The notes beneath the pieces were generated by a model, which did not search any database, was not told the DNA's origin, and worked only from the letters and a program-made list of their open reading frames with translations. From contig NZ_CP104272.1 of assembly GCF_025244865.1 (NCBI RefSeq), positions 372,001 through 436,000 on the forward strand: a stretch of 64,000 nucleotides of DNA, given 5' to 3'. Position 1 is the stretch's first letter; each line of letters begins with the position of its first letter. The translations under genes were made by a program, and so were the position numbers. This document shows positions 7,574-15,396 of this stretch, piece by piece. Source of the DNA: Arthrobacter sp. zg-Y1110 (GTDB lineage Bacteria; Actinomycetota; Actinomycetes; Actinomycetales; Micrococcaceae).

Positions 7574-8443
7574 ATGTCAGTAGCATCCGGTTACGTCCAC
7601 ATCTCCCTGCGCAATGCGCAGAACCGCGCCGGATCAGGTTCCCAGCGCCAGGCCGCCGTCGGCGGTTTCCCCGGCTCATACGGCGCGCAGCCGTTTGGGA
7701 ACCAGTCCTATGGCGTCCCGGCCCCCGGCGGCGCCGGAGTCCGTCCGCTCCGCGCAGTTCCGGGCCAGGATGCCAGCCCCATGACCGCCCCCATGTCGGT
7801 GGTCACTCCGAACGGTATTCCCGGGCCGCAGCCGGTCAGCAATGACACGGCTGCCCGTGGATTCGTTATTTATGTCGGCCTCGATGAAGAAGCCGCCGCG
7901 GCCAACGGCACGTCGCTGAGCAAGCTGGCGCAGGAAATCCGGGCCTACGTGCAGACCCTGGTGCCCGGCGCCCAAAGCCACGCAGCCGTGGCGCTTGCCC
8001 CTGCCGGAGCCACCGGTTCGGATATCGACGTCGTCCGGCAGGCGCTCGGGGACCCCACGGTCCGGCGGCAGCCGGCCCCGCAGCAGGTTCCGGCACCCCC
8101 GGTTCCGGCAGCTATCCGGCCCTCCGGAGTCCTGATTGACCTGTCCCGACGCGAGGTGCACCTCGACGGGGACACGCTGAACCTGACCTTCAAGGAATTC
8201 GAGCTCCTGAACTACCTGGTGGAGAACGCCAGCAGGACCGTTGGGCGTGAAGAGCTGTTGGCTGGCCTGTGGCGCAATGCCGAAGAGGTGCCGAACGAAC
8301 GCACCATCGACGTCCATATCCGGCGTCTGCGGTCCAAGCTGGGCCGGCTGGCCAACACCGTCCGCACGGTCCGCGGGCAGGGGTACCGCTTCTACGAGCA
8401 CCCCGAGGTTGTTGTCTGGGCCGCACCGGAATACAGCATCTAG
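7574..8443 (+). CDS. Winged-helix DNA-binding protein (OmpR-type C-terminal domain)
   Basis: A 289-residue protein. Residues 1-95 are Gly/Pro/Gln-rich and disordered. Residues about 98-165 form an unassigned alpha/beta-looking part (GFVIYVGLDEEAAAANGTSLSKLAQEIRAYV). The C-terminal 95 residues are a clear OmpR-type winged helix (VHLDGDTLNLTFKEFELLNYL...RTIDVHIRRLRSKL...VRTVRGQGYRF). There is no receiver domain with phosphorylatable Asp, so it is not a classical response regulator. I chose the ATG at 7574 because GAGG precedes it at a proper distance; an in-frame ATG at 7562 is the alternative. Its long upstream region holds a CRP/GlxR-like site. Confidence 0.88.
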   Translation: MSVASGYVHISLRNAQNRAGSGSQRQAAVGGFPGSYGAQPFGNQSYGVPAPGGAGVRPLRAVPGQDASPMTAPMSVVTPNGIPGPQPVSNDTAARGFVIYVGLDEEAAAANGTSLSKLAQEIRAYVQTLVPGAQSHAAVALAPAGATGSDIDVVRQALGDPTVRRQPAPQQVPAPPVPAAIRPSGVLIDLSRREVHLDGDTLNLTFKEFELLNYLVENASRTVGREELLAGLWRNAEEVPNERTIDVHIRRLRSKLGRLANTVRTVRGQGYRFYEHPEVVVWAAPEYSI

Positions 8444-8452
8444 CTGCCAGCC

Positions 8453-8503
8453 GCGGTCCTTAGGACCGCAGCCGCGGACGGAGCGGGGGCTCCGTCCGCG
8501 GCT
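8453..8503. terminator. Two adjacent GC-rich hairpins between winged-helix and SixA-type genes
   Basis: GCGGTCCT/AGGACCGC (8453-8460, 8462-8469) is followed immediately by a perfect 15-bp stem (8470-8484 with 8489-8503) around GGGG. There is no T-run, so intrinsic termination is uncertain. The second hairpin ends 11 bases before the next start codon and could also limit readthrough or affect initiation. Confidence 0.5.
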
Positions 8504-8514
8504 AAACTTGGCAA

Positions 8515-9039
8515 ATGACCGGCCACCACCTCAAGAAACTCCAGCTCCTTCGCCACGCCAAGGCGGACTGGCCCCGCGACGTTGCAGACCACGAGCGCCC
8601 GCTCTCCGGGCGCGGACACCGGGACGCACCCCTGGCCGGGCAGTGGATGCGCGAGCACGGCAGCATTCCCGACTTCATCCTCTGCTCGTCAGCCCTGCGC
8701 GCGCGGCAGACATGCACCTGGGTCTGCAAGGAACTAGGGGATAAGGCGCCCACTGCCAAGCTCGAAGACGGTCTCTACATGGCGACGCCGGAGCGGATCC
8801 TCAGCCTCATCAACCACGTGCCGGAAACGGTCACCAGCCTGCTGGTAATCGCCCACCTCCCCGGCGTCCAGGACCTGGCCATGCGCCTGGCCTCGGCGGA
8901 CTCGGATGAAGAAGCCGTCATGGAAATGGCCACCCGCTATCCGACGTCGGGCCTCACCGTCATGGAACACGCGCTGCCGTGGGCCGAGCTGGACGGACGC
9001 GACGCCCGCATCACCGACTTCGTGGTGCGCCGGGCCTAA
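8515..9039 (+). CDS. Histidine phosphatase family protein, SixA-type
   Basis: A 174-residue member of the histidine phosphatase superfamily. The catalytic LRHAKAD (Arg13, His14) is at the N-terminus, a second Arg is in SALRARQT near residue 64, and the second catalytic His is in VIAHLPG near residue 107. SixA removes phosphate from phosphohistidine in E. coli phosphotransfer proteins. The target here is unknown, and related actinobacterial proteins may act on small phosphoesters. It starts just after a strong hairpin with a weak ribosome binding site. Its stop overlaps that of the YhgE gene, with which it converges. Confidence 0.9.
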   Translation: MTGHHLKKLQLLRHAKADWPRDVADHERPLSGRGHRDAPLAGQWMREHGSIPDFILCSSALRARQTCTWVCKELGDKAPTAKLEDGLYMATPERILSLINHVPETVTSLLVIAHLPGVQDLAMRLASADSDEEAVMEMATRYPTSGLTVMEHALPWAELDGRDARITDFVVRRA

Positions 9040-11102
9040 ATGCTGATTTCCGGCTGCAGCGTCTTCAGGGTCCACAGCCGGTGCCGCCGGGCAGCCAGCA
9101 GGGAGAGCAGCAGTCCGACGGCGGTGTAGGCCAGCAGCCCGACGGCGACGGCAGTGACCTGCGTTAGGTCCCCTCCGTACAGCAGCTGCCGCAGCCCGGT
9201 CACCGTGTAGCCCATCGGCAGCACGTCGTGGGCCAGATGCAGGGGCGCCGGGATGGTCTGCCACGGGAAAGTGCCGCCCGAGGAGACCAGCTGCAGCACC
9301 AGCAGCACCAGCACCACGAACTTGCCGACCGAACCCAGCAGCGCCACGATGCCCTGGATCAACGCCGAGAACGCCATGGAAGCCATCAGCAGCAACCCCC
9401 AGGCCAGCACCGGGTGGACGGGGTCCAGACCAAGCCCGAACCGCACCACTGCATACAGCAGGGTCGCCTGGACCAGCGAGACACCGAGGAACGGCAGCCA
9501 GCCGCCCAGGGCAATCTTCCAGCCCGGGGCATTGGAGGCCAGCGCCCGACGGCTGATGGGGCGCATAGCCTGCGCCAGCATGAAGATACCCACCCACATG
9601 GCCAGCGTCAGGAAATAGGGAGCCAGTCCCGCACCGTAGCTGCCTGCCTCGGCCTGGTCCACCGTGCTGACGGTCAGCGGATCGGCAATTACCGCGGAGC
9701 CGTTGGCCCGTTCCTCGTCGTTCGGGTTGGGGATTTCACCCGCACCGTCATTCAGCTGCAGGGCCAGTTCGGCAGACCCGTCGCGAAGCTGCCCCACCCC
9801 GTCCTGGAGGCTGCCCGCACCGGCGGCGGCGGCGTCGACTCCTGCCGCCAGCTCCCGGGTGCCGTCCAGGGCCTGTTGCTCACCGCCCGCCAGCCCGCCG
9901 GCCCCCGAGGAGAGCTCGGCGGCACCGGTGGACAGGTCCGCTGCGCCGGCGGAAAGCCGGGAAGCGCCGTCGTTCGCAGCGCTGATGCCCGAGGTGAGCT
10001 GCGGGGCGCTGCCTGCCAGTTGGTCCGCACCTGCCGAGACCGCTGCAGCCCCGTCGGAGAGCGCCTTCAATTGCTCGAGCCCGCCGGTTCCGGCGGGGGT
10101 TCCGGCAAGCTCCTGCTGCAGGGCTGCGGCCTGCTCCTGCGTCAGCACACCCCGCTGCACCAGCCGCGTCACGGCATCGGTGACACCCTGCCGGGCTGCA
10201 TCGGCCGAAGCTGTTACAGCCGATTCCACTCCGGCCGTTCCGGCGGCCACCTGCCGGGCGCCGTCTGCCAGCTGCTGTGTCTGCTGCGGCAGCTGTGCCG
10301 TGGCGGAGGAGAGCTGTCCCAGGCCCGAGGAAAGCTCGGCCGCACCTGAGGACAACTGGTTCGCTCCCGCGGACAGCTCCCCGGCGCCCGTCGACAGCTG
10401 GTTGGCTCCGGCAGCCAGCTGTTCCTGCCCGGAGACCAATGCCTGCGCTCCGTCGGACAGGGTCCCCAGCCCGGTGGCGAGCTCGGCGGCCCCGGAATCC
10501 GCGGACGCTGCACCATCGGCGAGCTGCCCGGCGCCGTCGGCGGCCCGTTCCAGCTCGCCGTGCACTGTGCTGAAGCCGGTCAGCAGCTGGTTGGCGGTTT
10601 CCTCGCCGACTTCCGCCGCCACGGTGTCATGGACGGAAGAGGTCAGCTTGTCCACGATGCTGCTGAGCAGGTAGTTGTTCGCTTCATTGGTGGTGACATG
10701 CAGGGTCGCCTTCCGGGCGGTCGCCGGATCAGACGCCGAGGCCAGGTTCGCGGAAAAGTCCCCGGGAATGGTCAGGGCAAATTCATAGGTGCCGTCCTTC
10801 ACCCCGCGCTCCGCGGCAGCGGCACTGTCCACCATCTTCCAGTCGAAGGTCCCGTCCTCCACCAGGTTTTCGCGGACCGTGGCGCCGACGTCGAGCCGGC
10901 CGTCAGCGGTGTCGGCCCCGTCGTCGTCGACCACTAGGGCGGCCTTGACGCCGTCGAGGTTTCCGTAGGGATCCCAGTTGGCATACAGGTAGACGGCGCC
11001 GTAGAGCAGGGGGACCAGCGAGAGGGCAAGGATGGCCAGCTTCGGCAGGGTGCCGCTGGTCATGCGGCGAAGCTCGCTGAGTGCCAGGCGGAAGGCGGTC
11101 AT
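9036..11102 (-). CDS. YhgE/Pip family ABC-2-type membrane protein
   Basis: A 688-residue protein. A membrane segment at about 20-42 is followed by an extracytoplasmic domain of about 450 residues. Residues 180-460 of that domain are an unusual run of L-x-x-G-A-x-x-L-type repeats (ADGAGQLADGA, LSAGANQLSSGA). Five or six membrane segments follow from about residue 500. This is the YhgE/Pip architecture, also seen in phage-receptor and EsaA-like type VII secretion proteins. The C-terminal part belongs to ABC-2 exporters, so an export role is likely, with unknown cargo. The start overlaps the stop of the upstream ATPase-like gene (ATGA), which makes the two products probable partners. Confidence 0.9.
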   Translation of the reverse strand: MTAFRLALSELRRMTSGTLPKLAILALSLVPLLYGAVYLYANWDPYGNLDGVKAALVVDDDGADTADGRLDVGATVRENLVEDGTFDWKMVDSAAAAERGVKDGTYEFALTIPGDFSANLASASDPATARKATLHVTTNEANNYLLSSIVDKLTSSVHDTVAAEVGEETANQLLTGFSTVHGELERAADGAGQLADGAASADSGAAELATGLGTLSDGAQALVSGQEQLAAGANQLSTGAGELSAGANQLSSGAAELSSGLGQLSSATAQLPQQTQQLADGARQVAAGTAGVESAVTASADAARQGVTDAVTRLVQRGVLTQEQAAALQQELAGTPAGTGGLEQLKALSDGAAAVSAGADQLAGSAPQLTSGISAANDGASRLSAGAADLSTGAAELSSGAGGLAGGEQQALDGTRELAAGVDAAAAGAGSLQDGVGQLRDGSAELALQLNDGAGEIPNPNDEERANGSAVIADPLTVSTVDQAEAGSYGAGLAPYFLTLAMWVGIFMLAQAMRPISRRALASNAPGWKIALGGWLPFLGVSLVQATLLYAVVRFGLGLDPVHPVLAWGLLLMASMAFSALIQGIVALLGSVGKFVVLVLLVLQLVSSGGTFPWQTIPAPLHLAHDVLPMGYTVTGLRQLLYGGDLTQVTAVAVGLLAYTAVGLLLSLLAARRHRLWTLKTLQPEISI

Positions 11103-11770
11103 GCGGAGACCTCCTCGGCGGTGGCGGTGCTCGAGGCTGCGTTGGTGTCCGCGGAGGCCCCCGCAGCAGCAGTGGGACCGGTCCAGTCCGGCGGGATCTG
11201 CGCCACCACCGCAACGGCGGTCACCAGGCGTGTGGGTGAGGACACGCTGCCGGTGAGCACGGGCAGCCAGGCCTCCGGATCGGCGCCGTGGCGGTCAGGA
11301 GAGTCAAAGACCAGCAGTTCCACGTCGACATCCGCCAGCGCCAGCCGGGTCAGCAGATCCAGCCGGATGTCCGGCGCCAGCTCCTCGACCCACCGGGGAG
11401 ACAGATCCGAGAGGCCTTCGTCGGACAGCCAGTCGGCGGCTTTTTCCCGCGGCCGGTTCCGGCGGGGGATCAGCGCCAGGTCTTCGGCGACCAGGTCCCG
11501 CACGCGGAAATGCCGTTCGGGTTCGTTGACCTCCGGCGAATCGATCAGTGCCGCGTGTCGGCGCAGATGCTCCAACCGCGCATTGTGCCCCCATGCGAGG
11601 TTGCCGGCGGTGGGGCGCATCCTGCCCGCAAGCACCAGGGCGAGGGCAGTACGGGTGGACTGGTCATCGCCGGAGACCAGGAGCAGCCCGCCGGTATCCG
11701 CCTCGAGGGTTGTTGGAGGGAGGAGGGCACTGTGGCGCCCCTTCATAAAGAGGGATTCCGCACTGAGCAT
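11099..11770 (-). CDS. Degenerate ABC ATPase-like partner of YhgE/Pip protein
   Basis: A 223-residue protein with the outline of an ABC ATPase. The order is a beta-strand-rich start (TLEADTGGLLLVSGDDQSTRTALALVLAGRMRPTAG), a Q-loop-like area, and LLTRLALADVDVELLVFDSPD, where Walker B would be. The Walker A Gly-Lys-Ser/Thr is missing: the loop reads GDDQSTRT. No clear LSGGQ signature is seen. It may therefore not hydrolyse ATP by itself. The last 40 residues are Ala/Thr-rich and disordered. Translational coupling to the YhgE gene indicates a complex. A perfect palindromic operator lies 75 bases upstream of the start. Confidence 0.72.
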   Translation of the reverse strand: MLSAESLFMKGRHSALLPPTTLEADTGGLLLVSGDDQSTRTALALVLAGRMRPTAGNLAWGHNARLEHLRRHAALIDSPEVNEPERHFRVRDLVAEDLALIPRRNRPREKAADWLSDEGLSDLSPRWVEELAPDIRLDLLTRLALADVDVELLVFDSPDRHGADPEAWLPVLTGSVSSPTRLVTAVAVVAQIPPDWTGPTAAAGASADTNAASSTATAEEVSA

Positions 11771-11844
11771 GGTCTTCGCCTTGGGTCCTTAGGGTCGCTG
11801 TGCGCCTTGGCACGCTACAGAGGCGCATCTGCAAACCTACGGGA

Positions 11845-11860
11845 AACTGACTAGTCAGTT
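11845..11860. promoter_or_regulatory. Perfect 16-bp palindrome, probable TetR-type operator
   Basis: AACTGACTAGTCAGTT is fully self-complementary and sits between the ATPase-like gene (start 11770) and the flavoprotein gene (stop 11907). Palindromes with a TGAC..GTCA core are common for TetR-family repressors, which often control YhgE-type exporters. No TetR gene is present beside it, so the regulator must be encoded elsewhere. Confidence 0.55.
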
Positions 11861-11906
11861 CAAATGAGAGCGCGGAGAGGTCTGCCACAGCAGAACCGGC
11901 ATGAAG

Positions 11907-13334
11907 TCAGAGCCCGTACTTTTCCAACAGCCTGAGCCATACCTCGCTGATGGTGGGGTAGGCGGGCACGGCATGCCAGAGCCGGTCCAGCGGCACCTCG
12001 CCGGTGATGGCAATCGTTGCCGCCTGCAGCAGTTCCGAGACGCCCGGTCCGACGAAGGTCACCCCGACCAGCACTCGCCGGTCCTCGTCCACCACCATCT
12101 GAGCCCAGCCGCGGTAGTTGTCCGCATACAGCGAGGAGCCGGCGACGGCGATTTCCAGCGATGTTTCCGAGGCGTTCACGCCGTCCGCCCGGGCCTGCTC
12201 GAGCGTCCGCCCGACCATCGCTGCTTCCGGGTCGGTAAACACCACCTGCGGCACGGCGTAATGGTCCGCAGTTGCCGTGTACCGGCTCCAGGCAGCAGGT
12301 TCCGCGCTGCCTGGTTCCTGCTTTGCCCGCGCGGCAATCACGTCGCCGGTTGCCCGAGCCTCGTATTTGCCCTGATGGGTGAGCAGCACTTTCCCCGCGG
12401 CGTCCCCCACGGCGTACAGCCACCCGCCGTCGACGCCCGCCACCCGGCCGGAGTCATCGGTGTCCAGTGCCTTCGGGGCCAGGCCGATTTCCTCAAGGCC
12501 CAGCCCGTCCAAGGCAGGACGGCGCCCGGTGGAAACCAGCAGCCGATCTCCGCTCACGGTGTCGCCGCCCTCGAGCGATACTTCCACGCCGCCGTCGTCG
12601 GACTTCCGCACGGACGTGGGGGAGGCGGAGGTGCGTACGTCGACGCCGTCGGCCTCGAGTCCTTCCCGCACCAGCGCACGTACCGGTTCGGGGAAGGAAC
12701 CCAGGATGTCGTGCCGGGCCAGCAGGGTTACCTTCGAGCCCAGGCGCGCGTAGGCCTGCGCCAGTTCGACGCCGGACACCCCGCCGCCGATGACGACGAG
12801 GCGGCCGGGAATCCCGGTGGCGGAGGTGGCATCCCGGGTGCCCCAGTACTCAGTGGTGTCCAGGCCCTCGATCGGCGGAACGGACGGGGTGGAGCCGGTG
12901 GCGAGGACGACGGCGTGCCGCGCGGAAATGCGCAGGGTCCGGCCGTCGTTGGCGGCCACTTCCACGTCGCGTTCTCCCGTAAGCCGTGCCCGGCCGCGGA
13001 CCAGTTCGATGCCGGCGCCGGCGACCCACTCGGCCTGCCCGGCATCATCCCAGTTGGAGGTGAACGAGTTCCGGCGCTCCAGGACGGCGGCGGCGTCCAG
13101 CGTGCCGGTGACCGCCTCACGGGAACCCGCCAGCGACTGTGCCTCCTTCAACGCCGTGCCGGGCCGCAGGAGCGCCTTGGAGGGCATGCAGGCCCAGTAG
13201 GAGCATTCGCCGCCCACCAGGGCCGCTTCCACCAGGACGGCGGCCAACCCGCCGCGGACAATGCGGTCTGCTGCATTCTCTCCCACGGCACCTGCGCCAA
13301 TCACCACTACGTCGGTCTGCAGAGTCTCAGTCAT
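11907..13334 (-). CDS. FAD-dependent pyridine nucleotide-disulfide oxidoreductase
   Basis: A 475-residue protein of the lipoamide dehydrogenase/mercuric reductase family. The FAD GxGxxG is in VVVIGAGAVGEN (residues 9-20). The redox disulfide is GGECSYWACMPSK (Cys44, Cys49), the NAD(P) motif is VVIGGGVSGVELAQAY, and the second FAD motif is LYAVGDAAG. The C-terminal dimer domain lacks the usual HP[TS] of lipoamide dehydrogenases and instead reads LWHAVPAYPTISEVW, which keeps His and a Pro. The substrate is unknown. I start at the ATG at 13334, with AAGG 9 bases upstream; 13340 is an alternative. It appears monocistronic. Confidence 0.88.
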   Translation of the reverse strand: MTETLQTDVVVIGAGAVGENAADRIVRGGLAAVLVEAALVGGECSYWACMPSKALLRPGTALKEAQSLAGSREAVTGTLDAAAVLERRNSFTSNWDDAGQAEWVAGAGIELVRGRARLTGERDVEVAANDGRTLRISARHAVVLATGSTPSVPPIEGLDTTEYWGTRDATSATGIPGRLVVIGGGVSGVELAQAYARLGSKVTLLARHDILGSFPEPVRALVREGLEADGVDVRTSASPTSVRKSDDGGVEVSLEGGDTVSGDRLLVSTGRRPALDGLGLEEIGLAPKALDTDDSGRVAGVDGGWLYAVGDAAGKVLLTHQGKYEARATGDVIAARAKQEPGSAEPAAWSRYTATADHYAVPQVVFTDPEAAMVGRTLEQARADGVNASETSLEIAVAGSSLYADNYRGWAQMVVDEDRRVLVGVTFVGPGVSELLQAATIAITGEVPLDRLWHAVPAYPTISEVWLRLLEKYGL

Positions 13335-13383
13335 GGACATGAGCCTTGCACCGCGGCGGGAGCGGGGCAACGGGTAGCTTGTC

Positions 13384-14115
13384 CTACCCGTCGAAATACG
13401 TTTCCGCGGGCCGACCGTTCACCGAGGCCACCACGGATTCGGCGACCTCGCGCAGTTTCATGTTGCGGTGGCTGGAGGCCGCACGCAGTACATCGAAGGC
13501 CTGCTGCTGGGAGCAGCGGCTCTGTCCCATGATGATGCCGATGGCAATATCGATGCTGGTGCGGGAACGCATGGCGGCCACAAGGTCCTCTGCCCTTGCG
13601 GCTGTGTCGGTAATGCGGATAGCCAGCCGTACGGCTGCCGCAGCATGCCGGGCAAAACTCTCAGCCGCCTGCACCGTGGCGTCGGGGAAGGCGTTTTCGC
13701 GGTCTGCGTACAGGTTCAGGGCGCTGAGGTAGTCGCCGGACAGGGCAATGGGCACGGCGAGGACGGAGCGCAGGCCGTGACGTGTTACCTCGCTGGTGTA
13801 GTCCGGCCAGCGCTGCTCGGCGGCCAGATCCTTCACCAGGACGGTTGTGCCGCTGCGTGCTGCGGTGAGGCAGGGGCCGTCGCCGTAGGAATACTGGATC
13901 TCATCCAGGTGCCTGGCCTCCTCGCTGCTGCTGGCCACGACACGGGGCCGGGATTTATGCAGAAGCGTCACGGCGCAGGAGACGGGGCCGTCCGGGCCGG
14001 AGAATTCGCGGGAGGCCAGGACTGCTGACCGGTTGAGGAAATCCTGTACGTCCGGGCTCTCCAGCACCAGATCTATGAGTACCGAGGGTAACTGCGTGCT
14101 ATTCGGACTGGGCAT
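13384..14115 (-). CDS. GAF and ANTAR domain RNA-binding regulator
   Basis: A 243-residue protein. The GAF-type sensor covers about residues 20-165 (VSCAVTLLHKSRPRVVASS...YGDGPCLTAARSGTTVLV...RSVLAVPIAL). The ANTAR domain covers about 175-235 and shows the typical pattern LVAAMRSRTSIDIAIGIIMGQSRCSQQQAFDVLRAASSHRNMKLREVAESVV. ANTAR proteins antiterminate transcription by binding RNA hairpins, and actinobacteria often fuse them to GAF domains. The ATG at 14115 has an AAGGA ribosome binding site 7 bases upstream. The frame is open upstream, but that part lacks one. Its target is not evident, and it lies next to the tRNA-Arg island. Confidence 0.92.
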   Translation of the reverse strand: MPSPNSTQLPSVLIDLVLESPDVQDFLNRSAVLASREFSGPDGPVSCAVTLLHKSRPRVVASSSEEARHLDEIQYSYGDGPCLTAARSGTTVLVKDLAAEQRWPDYTSEVTRHGLRSVLAVPIALSGDYLSALNLYADRENAFPDATVQAAESFARHAAAAVRLAIRITDTAARAEDLVAAMRSRTSIDIAIGIIMGQSRCSQQQAFDVLRAASSHRNMKLREVAESVVASVNGRPAETYFDG

Positions 14116-14228
14116 GCCGGCGTCCTTAGGGGTCCGGCCGCTGCGGGAAAGGCCTTCCGGCGCAGACTGCCGGCCCGGTTGCTTACCGACCACCCTACGT
14201 AGGGCAGGAGCGGGTAGCCAGAGACAGC

Positions 14229-14269
14229 AAAAAACCCGGCCCGATCAGTTCTCCTGATCGGACCGGGTC
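14229..14269. terminator. Displaced copy of the tRNA-Arg terminator
   Basis: ACCCGG and CCGATCAG pair with CTGATCGG and CCGGGT, with one unpaired base in each arm and an A6 run at 14229-14234 that becomes a T-run on the minus strand. It is the duplicate of the terminator at 16760-16800. It may now end transcripts coming leftward out of the island operon. Confidence 0.8.
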
Positions 14270-14273
14270 CAAG

Positions 14274-14323
14274 TGGTGCGCGCGAAGGGATTCGAACCCC
14301 CAACCTTCTGATCCGTAGTCAGA
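14274..14323 (-). pseudogene. tRNA-Arg(ACG) 3' fragment
   Basis: These 50 bases match the 3' two thirds of the intact tRNA-Arg exactly: CCA, acceptor 3' strand, T arm, variable loop and most of the anticodon arm. The D arm and the 5' acceptor strand are missing, because the sequence diverges at 14324. It cannot fold into a tRNA and marks the original 3' end displaced by integration. Confidence 0.93.
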
Positions 14324-14453
14324 GCAGAATGACGGTTTGATATTTCATACGCTAGTTCGCGTGCACATGATCACCTCGGGTTCAACAGAAGCCCCGGAAC
14401 CGGAGTTCGCGGGGCTTCTGGAAAGTATTTGGATGCACTTGTCCTAAGCCGGA

Positions 14454-14909
14454 TTAGGATAATTCTTGTACGGGTGTATCTGCCACCCCGGTTACCAGCG
14501 ACTCATCGTCAGAGGCGTCTTCCAAGGACATAACTTTGACCACAGGGTCTGGGGCGGCTGCCGGGATCTCAAGTACTTCATCGACCATTCCAAGCAACGT
14601 CCGGGCCTGAAATCGAACCACATCATAGAGTGTTTCTAAGGCCATTGAATCTCCGATAGTGGCCGAAAGCTCATCACCTTCAAGGCCTTCGTCATTCAAG
14701 GAAAAGAAAGCTGCACCTACCGTTAGCGTGACTTCGACTTCCTCATTGCCCGCATGGAACGTGGCTATGACGATACGCTCTCCGTCTTCTTCCTTGGGAC
14801 CCACAGTGACGCGCCAAAAATCATGGTACTCATCGGTTGTGGTGTGCTTGGACACATGGGCGTCGAACACGCGCGGATCAACAAAGCTAAAGCCCAAGCC
14901 TTTGGTCAT
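14454..14909 (-). CDS. SecB-like chaperone of a putative toxin-antitoxin-chaperone operon
   Basis: A 151-residue acidic protein. After a short N-terminus it shows alternating strands (FWRVTVG, RIVIATFHAGNEEVEVTLTVGAAFFSL) ending in an ETLYDVVRFQARTLLGMVDEVLEIP helix. That order resembles SecB, whose barrel strands are followed by a LYPYxRxxI-type helix and a Pro-rich tail. The match is by pattern only and would need a profile or structure search. The ATG at 14909 overlaps the stop of the antitoxin-like gene (ATGA) and has a GGAG site. Third place after toxin and antitoxin is where SecB-like chaperones sit in TAC operons such as M. tuberculosis higB1-higA1-Rv1957. Confidence 0.6.
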   Translation of the reverse strand: MTKGLGFSFVDPRVFDAHVSKHTTTDEYHDFWRVTVGPKEEDGERIVIATFHAGNEEVEVTLTVGAAFFSLNDEGLEGDELSATIGDSMALETLYDVVRFQARTLLGMVDEVLEIPAAAPDPVVKVMSLEDASDDESLVTGVADTPVQELS

Positions 14910-15370
14910 AATTTGCTCCACTCCCGCTTCCGGTTCCTAAGTAGGTCTACGTGCAAGGCATTCTGCGACTCTTCGGAGGCCGTCGCCCTAATGAGGTGCA
15001 CGTGAATCGCCGAAGCAGCGCCCGCCGAAAAATGCTCCTGGGAAGCCTCCCACATGGAAGCCTGGACGAACTGAGCAACCCGTGACTCATCAGCAGACAT
15101 AGGCTTCGTAACCGTATGGCGGATACGCGCCCGGAGAGCAAAGGCATACCGCCGGACCGTTGATAGCCGGGGATCAGCGTCGTAGCGTTCAAAAGCAACG
15201 ACAGCGGACTTGTCTACACCGAGCCTTTCAGCCAATTCGTCCTGAGTCATAGTCTTCTGACGGAGACTGACTAACCCAGAGAGCATTTCCTGGTCCTGTT
15301 CAACGAGTTCCTGAGCCAGCTTTTCAACCGGATCATTAGGGTCGATCCCTAATAACTCATTAACGTCCAT
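14906..15370 (-). CDS. XRE-family HTH antitoxin-like protein
   Basis: A 154-residue protein. A Cro/C1-type helix-turn-helix covers about residues 36-85 (TQDELAERLGVDKSAVVAFERYDADPRLSTVRRYAFALRARI). It has an N-terminal helical arm and a long C-terminal extension of about 65 residues. In TAC systems the antitoxin carries such an extension, the chaperone-addiction region, which the SecB-like chaperone protects. Whether this tail serves that role is inference. A strong GGAGG ribosome binding site precedes the ATG at 15370, favouring high antitoxin synthesis. It follows the toxin-like gene by 26 bases and overlaps the chaperone-like gene. GC is lower than in the flanks. Confidence 0.78.
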   Translation of the reverse strand: MDVNELLGIDPNDPVEKLAQELVEQDQEMLSGLVSLRQKTMTQDELAERLGVDKSAVVAFERYDADPRLSTVRRYAFALRARIRHTVTKPMSADESRVAQFVQASMWEASQEHFSAGAASAIHVHLIRATASEESQNALHVDLLRNRKREWSKL

Positions 15371-15396
15371 TATTTTCCTCCTACGTTGGCCTACCC

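Larger units (their letters stand above)
14229..14323. repeat. Left attachment-site repeat (attL-like)
   Basis: Identical over 95 bases to 16760-16854. It holds the terminator and the 3' part of tRNA-Arg, from the CCA end up to just past the anticodon loop. Identity stops sharply at 14323/14324, in the anticodon stem. Confidence 0.9.

Noticed and set aside
11099..11770. Functional ABC transporter ATPase
   Set aside because: The Walker A lysine and the signature motif are missing, so it is described as degenerate.
14274..14323. Second tRNA-Arg gene
   Set aside because: Only the 3' 50 bases are present; no 5' acceptor strand or D arm follows at 14324 and beyond.
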